Source: Flaveria trinervia
Taxonomy: Eukaryota > Streptophyta > Magnoliopsida > Asterales > Asteraceae
Length of the DNA stretch: 64,000 nt
NCBI GenBank assembly: GCA_025506515.1
Contig: CM046452.1
Span: forward strand, 97,986,811 to 98,050,810
Direction of reading: 5' to 3'
Shown here: positions 10,404 through 23,304 of the stretch, piece by piece
How the letters are laid out: every line of letters starts with the position of its first letter
Position numbering within the stretch: position 1 is the first letter of the stretch
Notes under the pieces: generated by a model
Database searches by the model: none
What the model was told of the DNA's origin: nothing
What the model saw: only the letters and a program-made list of their open reading frames with translations
Made by a program: the position numbers and the translations under genes

Positions 10404-13400
10404 CTCCAAATCTTGAGTTTTCTTCACTTTCTCTCTCTACGTATTTGGGAGCTAGGGTTTCAAATGTGGAAGATGGTGGCTGATTAGATGGGTTAAAGGG
10501 CTGATTATAGGCCCTAAATCACTTAGGCTCTTGCCCATAAGTCTAATTTAACCCATAACCCATTTCATTCCTTTATTAAATACCTACTAACTAAGCACAT
10601 TATCATCGATGACTCGTTTTGACTTTTCGGAGTGTTACATTTATTTATTCTACCCGTGTAACACAAGGTTTACTGAAACTAGTTTTTAAATATAATGGTT
10701 AACTTGGGAGCCTCTTGTAACTATCATGTTTCTAAAGGTTAAAATTACATAAAATAGTTACTAATATAATGAGTAATGATTTAATATTTTTGTGATGTTT
10801 ATCCTTAAAACTGTCAATATACGGATTTGGATATATACCATTTTGATGTTTTATGGATATTCTACTATTTAATTTCACTTTATAAGAATTGTCCCCATCG
10901 CGAAGCCCTTGGACCGCCCGTCGCCCACGTGGATGGCGCCCACTAGAAGGGCGGCGATAGGGAGAGGAGGAAGATGCCCAATCTATGGGCAAGTGCACCG
11001 AAAAGGAAGTGATGGTGGCCCCCACCACCATAAATAATAACTATAAATAATTTTAAATTAAAATGTTTTTAATTAAAATATTTTAAAATCTTTTAATTAA
11101 AATAATAATTTAATTATAATATTTTAATTAATATGAGTTAATTAAATAAAAATAATTTAACTTTTTTTTTACATTTATAGTATTAAACTAATTAATAAGA
11201 GTTTATTTTTTTATTTTTTAAATTGTTTTTATTTTATTGTTTTACGTTGTTTTTTTATTTTAATTAAATATATTTAAAATAGTTTAAATATCTTTATTTA
11301 AAGTAAATAAAAAAAATATGAGTTGGAAAAATAAAGGTGTTTATGAAAATGATAGTGTTGTGAGTAAAAAATGTTTGTGGGAAGAATGAGTGAAGATGAG
11401 TGGAAAGCTGATATGACATGCTGATTGTATTGTTTATGAGAAGGATGAACTGTAGCGTTAGGAATAGTCTATATGCATAGGCACATTATATTTAGACCGA
11501 ATCTACGTATCTTTACAAATCTATAATATTTGTGAAATACCAAATACAAGTATCATGTTGTATATCTTTTATCTTAAGGTTATGATTTGATAAAAAAAAA
11601 GTAATAGGTATTTTTTGCCTAGTTCATGTTTTTAAAAACAGGTTCTACAAAACCCATTAAAATATTACTTACTACTAGACATACTTTTAGCACCCAAAAG
11701 CAATAGCATTTTATTCGTTATAAAATATTTATTTCCATTTTGTAATAAATACTTGCTTTATTTTGATTTTGACTTTGCAACGGGCCCCAAGGGCCAAGGG
11801 GTTCATCTTCCTCCTCATAGCAATTCATTTTTCCATTTAAGTCGAAACAAATGATCTTTTTCCCTCTTAAAAACCCTAAATACAACCTTATTTTAAAAAG
11901 GAACTTCAAAATCATTAAATTCACAGAAAAGTTTTTGTTTTTATTCGTATAATTACGTTGAAAACCACTACAATTTTTTGTTTTTTTATTTTTATTCATA
12001 CAATCATACTAAAAATCACTACATTTTCTATATCTTATCAATTAAATAATACTTTTTTATACTTTTATCATTACTTTATTCACTCTTATCAACTCACAAC
12101 CACTTTAAAAAATATTAAAAAATTTATAAAAATTAAACAGTGATTTTTTAATTATACCAATCCACAATAACATTTTTTCTTTCATTCACTCACAACCAAT
12201 CAAAACCATTTCATAAAATATACCAAACTCACTCATATAATGTTAAGGACTCTATTTTAAATGATAAGTTCTATTCAGAGAATCAGAAAGTAGGAGACTG
12301 TTCAAAAACTATTTATATAAGAATGATAAGTTCTATTTAGAGAATTGGAAAATGTTAAAAGGGTTTAAGAAGGGTGAGAGGAAATTTTTGGGTCACATTC
12401 TCTAATGGGACATGGCGAGTTTGCCATACGCGAACCGATTTACATGCATGAACGTTCATTCGTACTTATACACTTATGTCTTTTAGTTACCTATTGTTAA
12501 ATGTGTTGTCAAGATCATGATTTTGAATAGATAATGAATATATTATGGTGGTTTTGTATTAGGACCCGAATGATTGGATCCCAAGATAATGTTTGGTAGG
12601 AGATATCAAGTTTGTTTGTTATAAATAGCTAACTACATGTTCTATATCAACCAATGTGGGTTCTAACGCCCTCTTTTAATTGTTTTAAGGAATACATGCA
12701 TGATTATTTAACAATATGATTATAAACAAAATCTGTATAGTTATGATATGAATGTATGATTTTATGAATGAGTTTCGTATGATGTATATATAATTATGAT
12801 GCTTAAAAAGTGCATGTGTATGATTTGTAACGATTAAGCACAGAATGGGTCGCTAGAGTCTCTCATGTCCCATAGAGGAAGTCCATGACTAAATGTTTGA
12901 ATTGTCCATGGGGCGAATATAGATTCATCATGACCATGTGCTTTGATGTTTTATGATATGAGATGTTTCTTACAAACCATTATTTATAAATGTTTTCCTT
13001 TTCAAACTAAAATTACTCAGTAACACTTACATTTCGTCCGTTTATCAGACTAATCTAGGTTTGATAGAAGGAGGATTCTCTTGGTTGCTTTAAAAAGTTA
13101 CGAACACTAAAAACCGTCAAATGAATTTTGATTATTTTGGTTTTCAATTTACATTCAAATCTTGGTTGTTTCAAATCTTTCATGTGCTACAATTTTGATT
13201 ATTATGCTTGGGAATGACCAATTGTGGGACCTCCCAGGTTTAAACCTTACATTTTTGAAAGAATACAACTAACTCCAACCTATACAAGCAACTTTTATAA
13301 GATCCACTTAAAGGCCTGTAATTTCTTTATAGTAAAAAATAGTTTGAACTTAAGACATTTTATTGAAATAAGATATTTTCCCAAAGAATAATGGATGTCC

Positions 13401-13738
13401 ACAAAGTGAAGAAGAATAACATATGATCCATCAGGAGACACCCTCAAACCATTAGTTGTTGCAAAATTCTAAGAGTTAAAGCTTAAATGCTTCCACAATA
13501 TAAAAGACAAAAATGTGAAAATTGAATTCTCTTGTCGAATAGTTCATCGTCTCATCCTAAATTCTTTTGATGGCGAATGAAGGTGCATTCATTAGTCATA
13601 ATATTAGCTTAACTTCTTCCATTGAGAAATCACATTTAAGCGAGTTTATATCATATGAGATTGAATGATAGTAAAACTAAGTATCACTTTTTTGTTGTTT
13701 AAAGTCCCTAAAAAAATATTATATATTATAATATATAC
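10404..13738. other. gene-free AT-rich spacer
   Basis: No gene can be supported. 10404-10648 ends in tcggagtgttaca, which would be a minus-strand LTR start (TGTAACACTCCG), so it may be a remnant of another Ty3 LTR. 10880-11030 is a short GC-rich island in very AT-rich DNA. 12840-13240 resembles LTR-type sequence in general character but has no definable ends. Confidence 0.5.
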
Positions 13739-13748
13739 ATATATATAT

Positions 13749-13805
<57 letters not shown>
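13739..13805. repeat. (TA)n microsatellite
   Basis: An almost pure TA dinucleotide run of about 65 bases with one phase slip (ataatata) in the middle. Confidence 0.95.
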
Positions 13806-13808
<3 letters not shown>

Positions 13809-16734
13809 ACTATTATAGCGTCTTCTAAGCTTTTTATGTTTTCTTACCTTATTTTCTATCATATTTTTATCGAAGGTAAAAAAACATTGAATTTCTAGCT
13901 AACCTAATATTACTTGAAATATTACATGCATCTTTATATTATGTTTGTGATATATATAAAACTAAAAAATGTAAACTAAGTATATATAATTTTAACAGTA
14001 ACACCTAGATTATGTATAATAAAATGGAGCAACCTCTAAGTAATACAAAATAAATTGTCACCGTTTAGACTAGCTAAAAATTTTAGTTGAGATGAGATCA
14101 TCATTCTGACTTTTATACATTTTATCGTTACGCTTAACCCTCACCTTATATATATAATTATATAATACATAATAATTGTTTTTCTTTAAGGAGCATAAAA
14201 ATTTTTATTATAAAACAACATATTTATCATTAAATCCAACCCTCACTCCATATATATAATATATTATAAACCTATGTGTAATATTATATAATATATTATA
14301 TAATATATAAGAACTATTTGAACCTCTAATTTTAGTAAGGGAAGAAATGTTGTGTGGGCAAAAATAGGCATGGAGGAGTAAGTAAGATGGATGGGATATT
14401 ACATCAATAACCTCCCCCTCATATTTTGTCCTTTTTATGTCATTTCCCTTTCGTTCTTTAGCAAATATCACTATTCAATAAAAATCACATCATCACCCTC
14501 TCCTTTGACTCATGCTATGATAGAGTGATTGATTGAGTTAATCCAATTCTAAATTAGTCTACGCTAATATAATCATCTAAAACATTATTAACTAAATATT
14601 TGTTTATTTTATTACTTTTTATACATGTTATTCCTCTGGTCGGAAGAAGTAACATTTATTTTCGTGTATAATATTTTTAAATAGGAATAATTTTGTAATA
14701 TAGTAATCAAGTTATAAAATTATTCTAATTAGGTCACTTATAAAGTTTTTTGTTCTAACTAGATCACTCGTAAAACTTTTGTTATAATCAAATCAATTAC
14801 TGAAGTTTTAGGATTGTTCTAATTAGGTCATTTATAAGTTGTATATTTTTTTTTAAAAAATTGATATTTATAAAAACTCTGAATTATTTTAAAATTTTGT
14901 GAATTATTTAAATATGAGTGACTCGTGATAACACACCAAAAATTTTAATAATCTAGTTGTATCAAATAAAAATATTAATACCCAATTAAAACACTTTTAA
15001 AATTTTAATGACCTTATTAAAACAAATAAAAATAGGAATGGCTTAATTGAAACACATGAGAACACCTTTATACTCACCTTTTTTATTAATAGCATGCTAT
15101 TAAACTATATTATACTTTTATCTAAATATGTATCTACTTTTATGTATTAAGTCCGACAAAAAAACATGCATAACAATTAGAATGACTTTAAAACATTTGG
15201 AAAAACTGCAGTATTAGTGTATCGAGCTATCATTAAGCAACACATTGATATTAAAAGATAAAGTTTTTATTTAAAAAAAATATCTATATAGTTCCTTCAT
15301 GTGTTTTGGACTAAGTTTTAATAGCATTTGGTACACTTAAACAGCTCATAAAGTAGTTTTATTAATAGAAAAAATTCAAAAACTATATAAAATTAAAAAA
15401 GTATATTGTACTCCGTGTAAATTTTTAAAAATCCTAATTAAAACTTCGGCTTATTTCTTCAACAATTTCTTAAATCTTCTTTTTTATTGTATATATATCT
15501 AACAAATTAGAACTCTTTGGTACGATATAATCCAGTGGAATAAAATGCATTAAAGAGTATAAATTGACGTGTAACTATCACCCTCCAAAATTCTCGAAAC
15601 CAACAACCATAAGTCTCTTTCTCACATTTCTATCATTTTCTCATGTTATTCTACATCAAGTCATAAAACAAATAAAAGATAAAAGTTTATGAAACTTTGA
15701 ATGAGTAATTGGTTGACAATTGATTCTGTATAGAAAAGTGTATATTATTTCACATCATAATTTGTATTATATTCTCGGTGTTTACGATTTCATAAGTTGA
15801 AAGACTAGGCGAAGCATGTACTCAAACATAATTTACTTGAAAATTAACTAGTTTCTTCATTTCATTCTATTTCATTTCATTTCATTCCTTACAATCAAAC
15901 GCAACCCAATCTTCAACTTCTACTTGAAAGTTAAAACAACCCCATATATATTTTTAACGTATTTAGTTGATTATATAAAATTCATACTACATGCATTTTC
16001 TATATTAATAAGAAGTTTTAATTGATTTAATACACTATATATAGATAATAGATATGTATGTGTAACAGTAATTATTATTATTATTATATATATTAAAAGC
16101 CAAGCTAAGTGTTATCATATATTTTTGTGTATTCGTCACAAGAGGTCTCTTTTTTTGTTTGTCTTTGCCATCTAATTTTAGGTGAATTAGCACTTAACAT
16201 TAATAATTATATGCTTTTCATTCTACTTTTTTATTTTGTTTTTTTACCTTTTTTAATTTTTATGATTTCATTACTTAACTAAACTATTTTTACTAACTAA
16301 CTATATAACTTTTTGAATCTTTTAAAATTTTAATTTGATTACGATATTTAACAAAGTAAATTGTCTAAATCTGGACAAATAACGGGGTTTCGACATAAAA
16401 TTTTCGTAATTACCGAATATACAACATGTTGTTTTATCTAAGTTTGGTATTTAAAGACAATCCACGGCAACACGGGGTATATTATAGTAGTTAAATATTA
16501 ACATGATGGTTTTCAAAGTTTAACTTATCTTCAAGATTTCAAGGAATTGGCTTTTTTATATGATTTTGGAAGCTATGGGCCACAAAGGGACCTACCACCC
16601 GAAGCATCATGACCCAAGAGGCCGAGGGTGTATTGGAAAGGACTATTATCGTTCATCCGTTAGGCCTTTTAAGTTGGGCCTGGGGGATAACAGTCACCTG
16701 ACTTATCTTTAGTTTATCTTTCGACTTTAGAGCT

Positions 16735-16765
<31 letters not shown>

Positions 16766-17464
16766 CATATTAACTAGTTTGTTTGCACACCGCATGTTAC
16801 GATAGCATCATACGTAAGTGACAAAGTATAGACTATAATTAACCTGCCTCGTTCTCAAACTATATTTACGTTGAAACATAGAGTATCTCGAATATATACC
16901 GTTGAATAAAAACGTATTATATATTATTCAATCTTTTTTCCAAAAACTTTGTGTCAAAACGTAGACTGACACAAGACATACATAAAAAACACATGCAATG
17001 GAAACGTATACGGCGTGATAAAATATAACTTACAATCATATTGACTCATTTCTAAACTAAATTTACGTTAAAACATAGAGAAATACGATATGTTAACCAT
17101 CTTAAAAAATGATAGAAAATGTCAAATCCACTCTCGTGGTAGAAAGAGAAAGGCAATAACTAAGAGAGGGAGATTGGTAATTTTACAAATTAGTCAAGGA
17201 AAAGAAAAAACAACCCAAAGAGTGTGCCAAGTGGGTTTCAAACCCAACACCTTATCCTTCGATAAAAGTTGCATGCCACTTGATCTAAAGGAAAATTAAA
17301 AGTTACATGCCACTTGATCTAAAGGATGACTTTTGTTAAGTTATAAAACAAATTAAACAAAATACTATAGCAAAAGTCATGTGACCCTCGATATATTTTG
17401 GAAGCTTAAAACGAAACAAAATATTGAGGCCCTCACACGTACATATATATACATATACGTATAT

Positions 17465-17467
<3 letters not shown>
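13806..17467. other. gene-free AT-rich spacer
   Basis: No gene is supported. 14690-15060 holds repeated phrases of the form taattaggtcacttataaa, with inverted counterparts (tttaatgaccttatt) near 14950-15050, which suggests a degraded inverted-repeat element. 17195-17335, read on the minus strand, has box A-like (tagatcaagtgg) and box B-like (ggtttgaaaccc) stretches, a possible SINE fragment, with part of it duplicated at about 17263-17325. Confidence 0.45.
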
Positions 17468-17553
<86 letters not shown>

Positions 17554-17576
17554 ATATAATATATATATATATATTA
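17468..17576. repeat. compound (AC)n/(AT)n microsatellite
   Basis: Runs of acat, then about 15 AC units, then AT units with a few phase slips. Confidence 0.95.
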
Positions 17577-19700
17577 TTTATAAAGACCTTTGACTCGGGT
17601 TGACGACATAAATTTTTATTTATAGTTTGGTAGAAAACAAATAAGAATAAAATACAACTTAATTTACCGGAACAAAATCAATTGCAAAAGAAAATATTAA
17701 ATGATAAAAAACAACAACCGATTAAAATAAAGAGAACACTTAATTGTAAATGTAAATTAAAATTAAAACAGCCAAGAATGTATTAAATTGGCAAAAGAAC
17801 AATACTAGATTGAAACGGTTGAGTAAGATCAGATGATAATAGTTAGTATATTAGGTGATTAATTACAAAAGAGAATTTAGAATTGATGAACCTAAATAAC
17901 CATAAACAGTGAGCAGTCGATGAACCTAAATAACCATCAACGGTGAGCAGTCGATGAACTTTTGATGAATCATGTTTTATAAGTGTGCATCGATAAGCCT
18001 TCAATCATTTTGTTATCCTTCTTATTTATCTTTAAAATCACAAATACTTATTGGATTATTAATTACATGAATTTTAGCTTAGAATATAGATAAAAAGTAA
18101 AAAATAAATAAATTTTGAGGTCTTTAAAATTTGAGGAGCTAAAACGATTGTTTTAATTGTTTATACTGTAAAGACGTCCCTAAATTTTTGTGACCCATTT
18201 TCATGTATCACCGAACTTTGCTTTGAAGTATTATATAATTATCTAATTATTAACCATACATTATAAGCAAAATAAAGTGTTTATCCTTTTGGTACAAATG
18301 TTTATGCCTAATTACGTTATCATAAATTTAATCAAATGTGATGACATTTTGAATTTGGGCATTTTAATTTTTTATTAGTTTTAATTTTGTCATTGAAAAG
18401 TTATATTTTTTCACCATGTTTAACTATATCTGCATTTTTTCATCCAATACTCATCTATTACTAATATTTGTTTTTTACAAATCATTGATGCATAAACTTA
18501 TAAGTCGTCAAAGTTGATTTAGTCATTGACCCATTATAACATTATGTACAACTTTGCATGTTGACTCGTTGTAATTAGTTTGGATGGATATGTATATATC
18601 AGTGTGTATAAATCAATACAAACATCCAATTTCACATGCTTTAGTTTGGTTTTGCAATGAGTTCTAATGCACAATGTGTTTAACCCATCATAATAGTCCA
18701 TACAACTCTATATGTTGAATGCACATATTTAAATCACTTTGTCAATCCATAGCTTAACTATTAGCTTGAGCACTAGAAAAATAAAGGTACGAACTTACAT
18801 ACTATAATTCGAACGATACAAATGTTTCATGTTACCATTCACAAAGGTGAAAACGTAGACACCTCATATGCAAACATAAATAATATAACAATTCTTTTGA
18901 TTTACCATTTATGATTATGAAAAAGGTTTACAAAAGACAATGACTCATCAACGTAGGAAAATTACACAAAAAAGATCACCATAAATAAGAAACAATAGAC
19001 CAAAAATCAAACCTAAGTCATTGATGTCGTTAGAACTTAGAAGGTGTTTGGGGGTGTAAGAAAATGGAAGAAGAAAGGAATGCTTCAAACTATTTTCTCA
19101 TATTGTTTGTGGTTTAAAAGAAAAATTAGTAAGTACTTTTTTACCTATTTTATCTATAATACTTACGAATCAAATTTAGATTTATGTATCGATATATTCC
19201 AAATTCTATGCATCATAGCTGAAAGTTGTGCGTATTAGTTAAACATAAAACATAACATTTTTAGCTTTTCATAAAACTTAGAAAGCGGATCACATGTAAA
19301 AAATTTAACATCATTAACTTAATGCACCGAATAAACATCATTTTTCAGGTCTCAACACCAACAAAATGCAATATCGCAGAATTTACGTCCTTAGAAATTT
19401 GATTTAACCAAAAGATACAAGAATGATACTATAAATCCACCATTAAATTTTATCATGTAACATTGCAGACATACAACACGCATTTAAATTTAATGACAAC
19501 GGTAGTGTTACACTACATCACACATACAGACACAAGAGTTCACATTAAATATACGCTATGAAAAAAATGCGGCATAGGCGGTGTTACCGTTCGGCGCAGG
19601 CACTTGTTGTGGTCTCACGGTGGGCGGGCGTGCCCCGCTCACCGTGACAAAACTAATAAACAATAACCAACTAATAATTGAAGAAATATACAGCTAAAAT
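17577..19700. other. gene-free AT-rich spacer with a 34-bp tandem duplication
   Basis: No gene is supported. At about 17884-17957 a 34-base unit (gatgaacctaaataaccat...gagcagtc) occurs twice in tandem with two differences. 19565-19650 is a short GC-rich patch. The promoter of the gene at 20470 probably lies at the right end of this stretch. Confidence 0.5.
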
Positions 19701-20003
19701 TGTCGGCGGTGTAAACAACATTAAAAAGAAAGAGGTGTTGACTCAACGGTGTGAATACACAATCGTAGATCGGATCTAATTTCACACAGTGTGCGAGTGT
19801 CTGTTCACTTGGTGCCTGTGATTAGAGAACACAAGGAGGTAAATTATCCGATTATTTCTAGGTCACAAACAAGATTCAATCAATCAAGCTTCGGTTATTT
19901 ACTATCAACCATACGCAACTTCAATCACAAGTTTCTGGTGAATTAACGCTGTTCAAATCCTCAGATTCTGCTAGTTTGTGGAGTAATTTCAAGCAAAAAG
20001 CAG

Positions 20004-20416
20004 GTAAACTTCGTTTTTGATTGTCTTCAACACAAGCATTTGGTACTGCAACTAAGTTAACGCGTACTCTTATTTGATTTTCTTCTTGATTTGAATCTGT
20101 GAACGGTTATATTCTCATTTTCGATTTCGATCTGTATAGATTAGTGTTTAGCATTTGGAATCTGTTACTGAATACTGATTTTAGCTTTTTAGTCGGTAGT
20201 TGCAGCCTACTAATCCGCTTTAGAGTAACTGAATTTGTTCGTTTCAGATTCTAGGGTTTCGATACTTGTAATACGCATATGTTTAAAATTGATTTTTATC
20301 TTTTGTTGCTCTGATTTGATACTTAAATCTAGATCTGTACAACTTTGATCATTATCAAGCTAGATCTACTATTTTTTTAGCATTTAATGTAAGTCTCTGT
20401 GTTTGAACTGCTGCAG
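20004..20416 (+). other. probable 5' UTR intron of the 20470 gene
   Basis: A donor AG|GTAAAC at 20003/20004 and an acceptor CTGCAG|A at 20416, after a T-rich stretch, frame 413 bases upstream of the start codon. No coding frame spans it. Leader introns are common in plant genes; this one is inferred from splice signals only. Confidence 0.6.
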
Positions 20417-20469
20417 ATTGGCCTCTTTATCTAGTGTCTAAGTTGAAGTTTCATAAGGGAGTATAAATC

Positions 20470-22818
20470 ATGTTTAGGCAATCGCCACGCAGAAACGGTC
20501 GAAACAAAGGATTGAAGATAAAGCATGTGTTGCAGATCTGTGTATTGCTTGGTGTGAGTGTATGGTTACTTTACCAGATCCAGCACTCTGCTAGTAAGAA
20601 ACCGACGTCTGCTGCAGCCATCTCTGAGAGGTTACTGAATGATGATACTAATGACTTGATCAAGTTAGGGAGAAAAGGGCTTAACCCGAAGGTGGAGGAA
20701 GCAAATGATGACCATCATGAAGATGAAGATGTAGATGAAAACACTTCTGAAGAACTTGTCCGAGATCATGACAGTGACAACAGTGAGGAGGATGAAGGTC
20801 ACGATCACGAGAAAATCGAAGAGGAAAACGGTGAAAGTAAAGATGATGGAGAAGAGAACAAAGAAAAGGAGGACGCGATTGAGAAGATGAATGAGACCGA
20901 AAATGGGAGTGAAGAGACTCAAGAAACCGACAAGAAAGAAGGTGAGGATGATGAGAATGACACCAAGGAAGGGGAGAAGACTGATGAACACAATGAAAGT
21001 GAAGAGACCAAAGCAGAGGTGGAAGATAACCACAGTGAAGAAGATAATATCAAGGAAGTTGTTGAGGGCCAAAATGAAAACGAAAGTGATGGAAATGATC
21101 AAAGTGTTATAGAGGAGAGTAGAAAAGGAGATGATGCATCAAGTGAAGTTGTTGATGGAACTCAGAAGCCGACTGAAACAGATTCAAAAGAGCAAACTGA
21201 ATTTACAGACTCCACAAACATTAATTCTGACACGAATTCAGCTGAAAACGAGTCAACGGAGCATAATGAAGGTGTGGACTCTACAAACAATGGGGCAAGT
21301 TCAGATATGAATACAACACAAGGTGAATCAACACATTCAGAGTCTGATGAGCAAAAAACTGAAAATACAGACTCTAACTCCAATGGCGCGAGTTCAGAAC
21401 AGACTGAGTCGACACAATCAGAGTCCAAGGACCAAACTGAACGTACCAACTCTACTAACAATGAAGCAAGTGCAACAGAGACCGAGTCAACACAAACAGA
21501 GTCAAAGGAGCAAACTGAAGGTACCAACTCTGCCAACAATGAATCAAGTTCAGAATCAAACCCGGCACAAAATGAATCAACACAGACCGAGTCCAAGGAG
21601 CAAGCTGAAGGTACAGACTTGGCAAAAAATGAGTCAACACAGACCGAGTCCAACAGAGGAGAAAGTTCAGACTCAAACTCAGTACAGACCGAGTCTAAGG
21701 AGCAAACCGAGAGTCATGACTCTACCAATGATGGAGGAAGTTCAGATTCAAACTCATCACAAAACGAGCCAACAAAGACCGAGTCTGGGGAGCAAAATGG
21801 TAGTACAGGCTCTTCTGGCAATGGAGAAAGTTCAGATTCAAACTCTGCACAAAATGAGTCAACCCAAACTGGGTCTGAAGGGCAAACACAAACTACCGGC
21901 ACCAACAATGGAGCAACTTCTGATTCAAACTCAGCACAAAACGAGTCAAGCCAGGAGCAAACAGACTCTGCCAACAATGGTGCAAGTTCAGATTCAAACT
22001 CGACACAAAATGAATCTGCCCAAACAGAATCCAAGGAGGAAGCTCAAACTACAAACAATGGAGCAAATTCAGAATCAAATTCAGCACAAAACGAGTCAAC
22101 CCAAACAGAGTCCAATGAGCAAACTCAAAGCACAGACACCAACAACAATGGAGCAAGTTCAGAATCAAATTCAGCTCAAAATGAGTCAACCCAGACAGAG
22201 TCCAATGGGCAAACTCAGAACGCAGACAGCAGCAACAATGGAGCAAGTTCAGAATCAAATTCAGCACAAAACGAGTCAACGCAGACTGATTCCAATGAGC
22301 AAACTCAAAACACAGACACCAACAATGGATCGAATTCAGCACAAAACGAGTCGACCCAGACAGAGTCCAACGAGCAAACTCAAAGCACAGACACCAACAA
22401 CAATGAATTAAATTCAGCACAAAATGAGTCGACCCAAACAGAGTCCAACGAGCAAACTCAAAGCACAAACGCCAACAGTGAATCAAATTCAGCGCAAAAC
22501 GAGTCAACCCAGTCAGAGTCCAATGAGCAAACTCAAAGCACAGACACCAACAACAATGGAGCCAAAGAGCCGGAGAACACAAACACAACTGGCAACGAGA
22601 ACAATGAAGTCCAAGAACATAAATCTGATGAAGCAGAACAAGCTTCAAACGAAAGTAACAACGGCGTAGGTTCTTCATCAAACAATACAGGGTCAGAACA
22701 GAATGAAGAGAGTGCATCGATACCACAAGAGGAGAAGGATGCTCGCACAGACCTGGAAACATTGCCAGAGACCGGAAATGAAGGAAGTAGCAGCCACGAT
22801 ACTGCAGCCGCAGAGTAG
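20470..22818 (+). CDS. acidic repeat-rich single-pass membrane protein (At2g22795-like)
   Basis: An intronless frame of 782 codons. The N-terminus is basic (MFRQSPRRNGRNKGLKIKH) and is followed by one hydrophobic segment, about residues 22-40, which predicts a type II membrane anchor with the bulk of the protein on the lumenal or outer side. Residues 70-230 are dominated by Glu and Asp. From about 240 to 700 the chain is tandem Ser/Thr/Asn/Gln/Glu-rich units such as NSAQNESTQTESNEQTQ, about 24-30 residues each. The N-terminal pattern recalls Arabidopsis At2g22795, an uncharacterised protein, and database names such as dentin sialophosphoprotein-like reflect composition only. No enzyme motif is visible and the function is unknown. 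The start is the first Met after the leader intron, and the basic-plus-anchor N-terminus supports it. Confidence 0.85.
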   Translation: MFRQSPRRNGRNKGLKIKHVLQICVLLGVSVWLLYQIQHSASKKPTSAAAISERLLNDDTNDLIKLGRKGLNPKVEEANDDHHEDEDVDENTSEELVRDHDSDNSEEDEGHDHEKIEEENGESKDDGEENKEKEDAIEKMNETENGSEETQETDKKEGEDDENDTKEGEKTDEHNESEETKAEVEDNHSEEDNIKEVVEGQNENESDGNDQSVIEESRKGDDASSEVVDGTQKPTETDSKEQTEFTDSTNINSDTNSAENESTEHNEGVDSTNNGASSDMNTTQGESTHSESDEQKTENTDSNSNGASSEQTESTQSESKDQTERTNSTNNEASATETESTQTESKEQTEGTNSANNESSSESNPAQNESTQTESKEQAEGTDLAKNESTQTESNRGESSDSNSVQTESKEQTESHDSTNDGGSSDSNSSQNEPTKTESGEQNGSTGSSGNGESSDSNSAQNESTQTGSEGQTQTTGTNNGATSDSNSAQNESSQEQTDSANNGASSDSNSTQNESAQTESKEEAQTTNNGANSESNSAQNESTQTESNEQTQSTDTNNNGASSESNSAQNESTQTESNGQTQNADSSNNGASSESNSAQNESTQTDSNEQTQNTDTNNGSNSAQNESTQTESNEQTQSTDTNNNELNSAQNESTQTESNEQTQSTNANSESNSAQNESTQSESNEQTQSTDTNNNGAKEPENTNTTGNENNEVQEHKSDEAEQASNESNNGVGSSSNNTGSEQNEESASIPQEEKDARTDLETLPETGNEGSSSHDTAAAE
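22060..22560 (+). repeat. coding minisatellite, about 72-90 bp units
   Basis: The phrase tcagcacaaaacgagtc followed by acccagacagagtccaa and gagcaaactcaaagcac recurs at least six times, with unit lengths varying in multiples of three, so the frame stays open. Degenerate older units extend back to about 21180. Confidence 0.85.
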
Positions 22819-23304
22819 AATTCCCTGCTACGTGTTATTTCCTTTTTACACTTTATAAGAGTTTTTAAGTTCCATTCTTTTGTGTTGTACTGCAAAGCTA
22901 ATATAATGTACGTATCGGTGTCTCCTCCTGTCATGTTTCGTGGCACCAACATTTTAGATGTTACTTTAGAAGGATTTCTCTGATTCAAATAATGGTTTCA
23001 GAATTTCTCATTATTCACATATTTCTTCATTTGGTTAAAATGGAACATCAATCACAAAAGCTGACCACAGATTCAAAGGGAACTGTAGTTATAAGCCTAT
23101 AACGGCAATTTCCAAAATACAATAACAAAGCTTTCAAATACAATAACAGAGCATTCGCAAACTCTTTATTCATAAAACCAATAGCACCTTGACGAGAAAG
23201 AAACATCACTACATAGGCTTTATAGAAAGACAATGACAACTGAATGACACAGTAATCATTTATTCTCATGACATGCTCCAACCTGAAAAGTCAAGCTCTA
23301 TGCT

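Noticed and set aside
17381..17593. 70-codon frame rich in Tyr, Ile and His
   Set aside because: Translation of the AC/AT microsatellite.
20665..22762. Long antisense and +2 frames across the acidic repeat protein gene
   Set aside because: They are shadows caused by the repeated, codon-biased sequence. The plus frame at 20470 has the membrane anchor and normal gene context.
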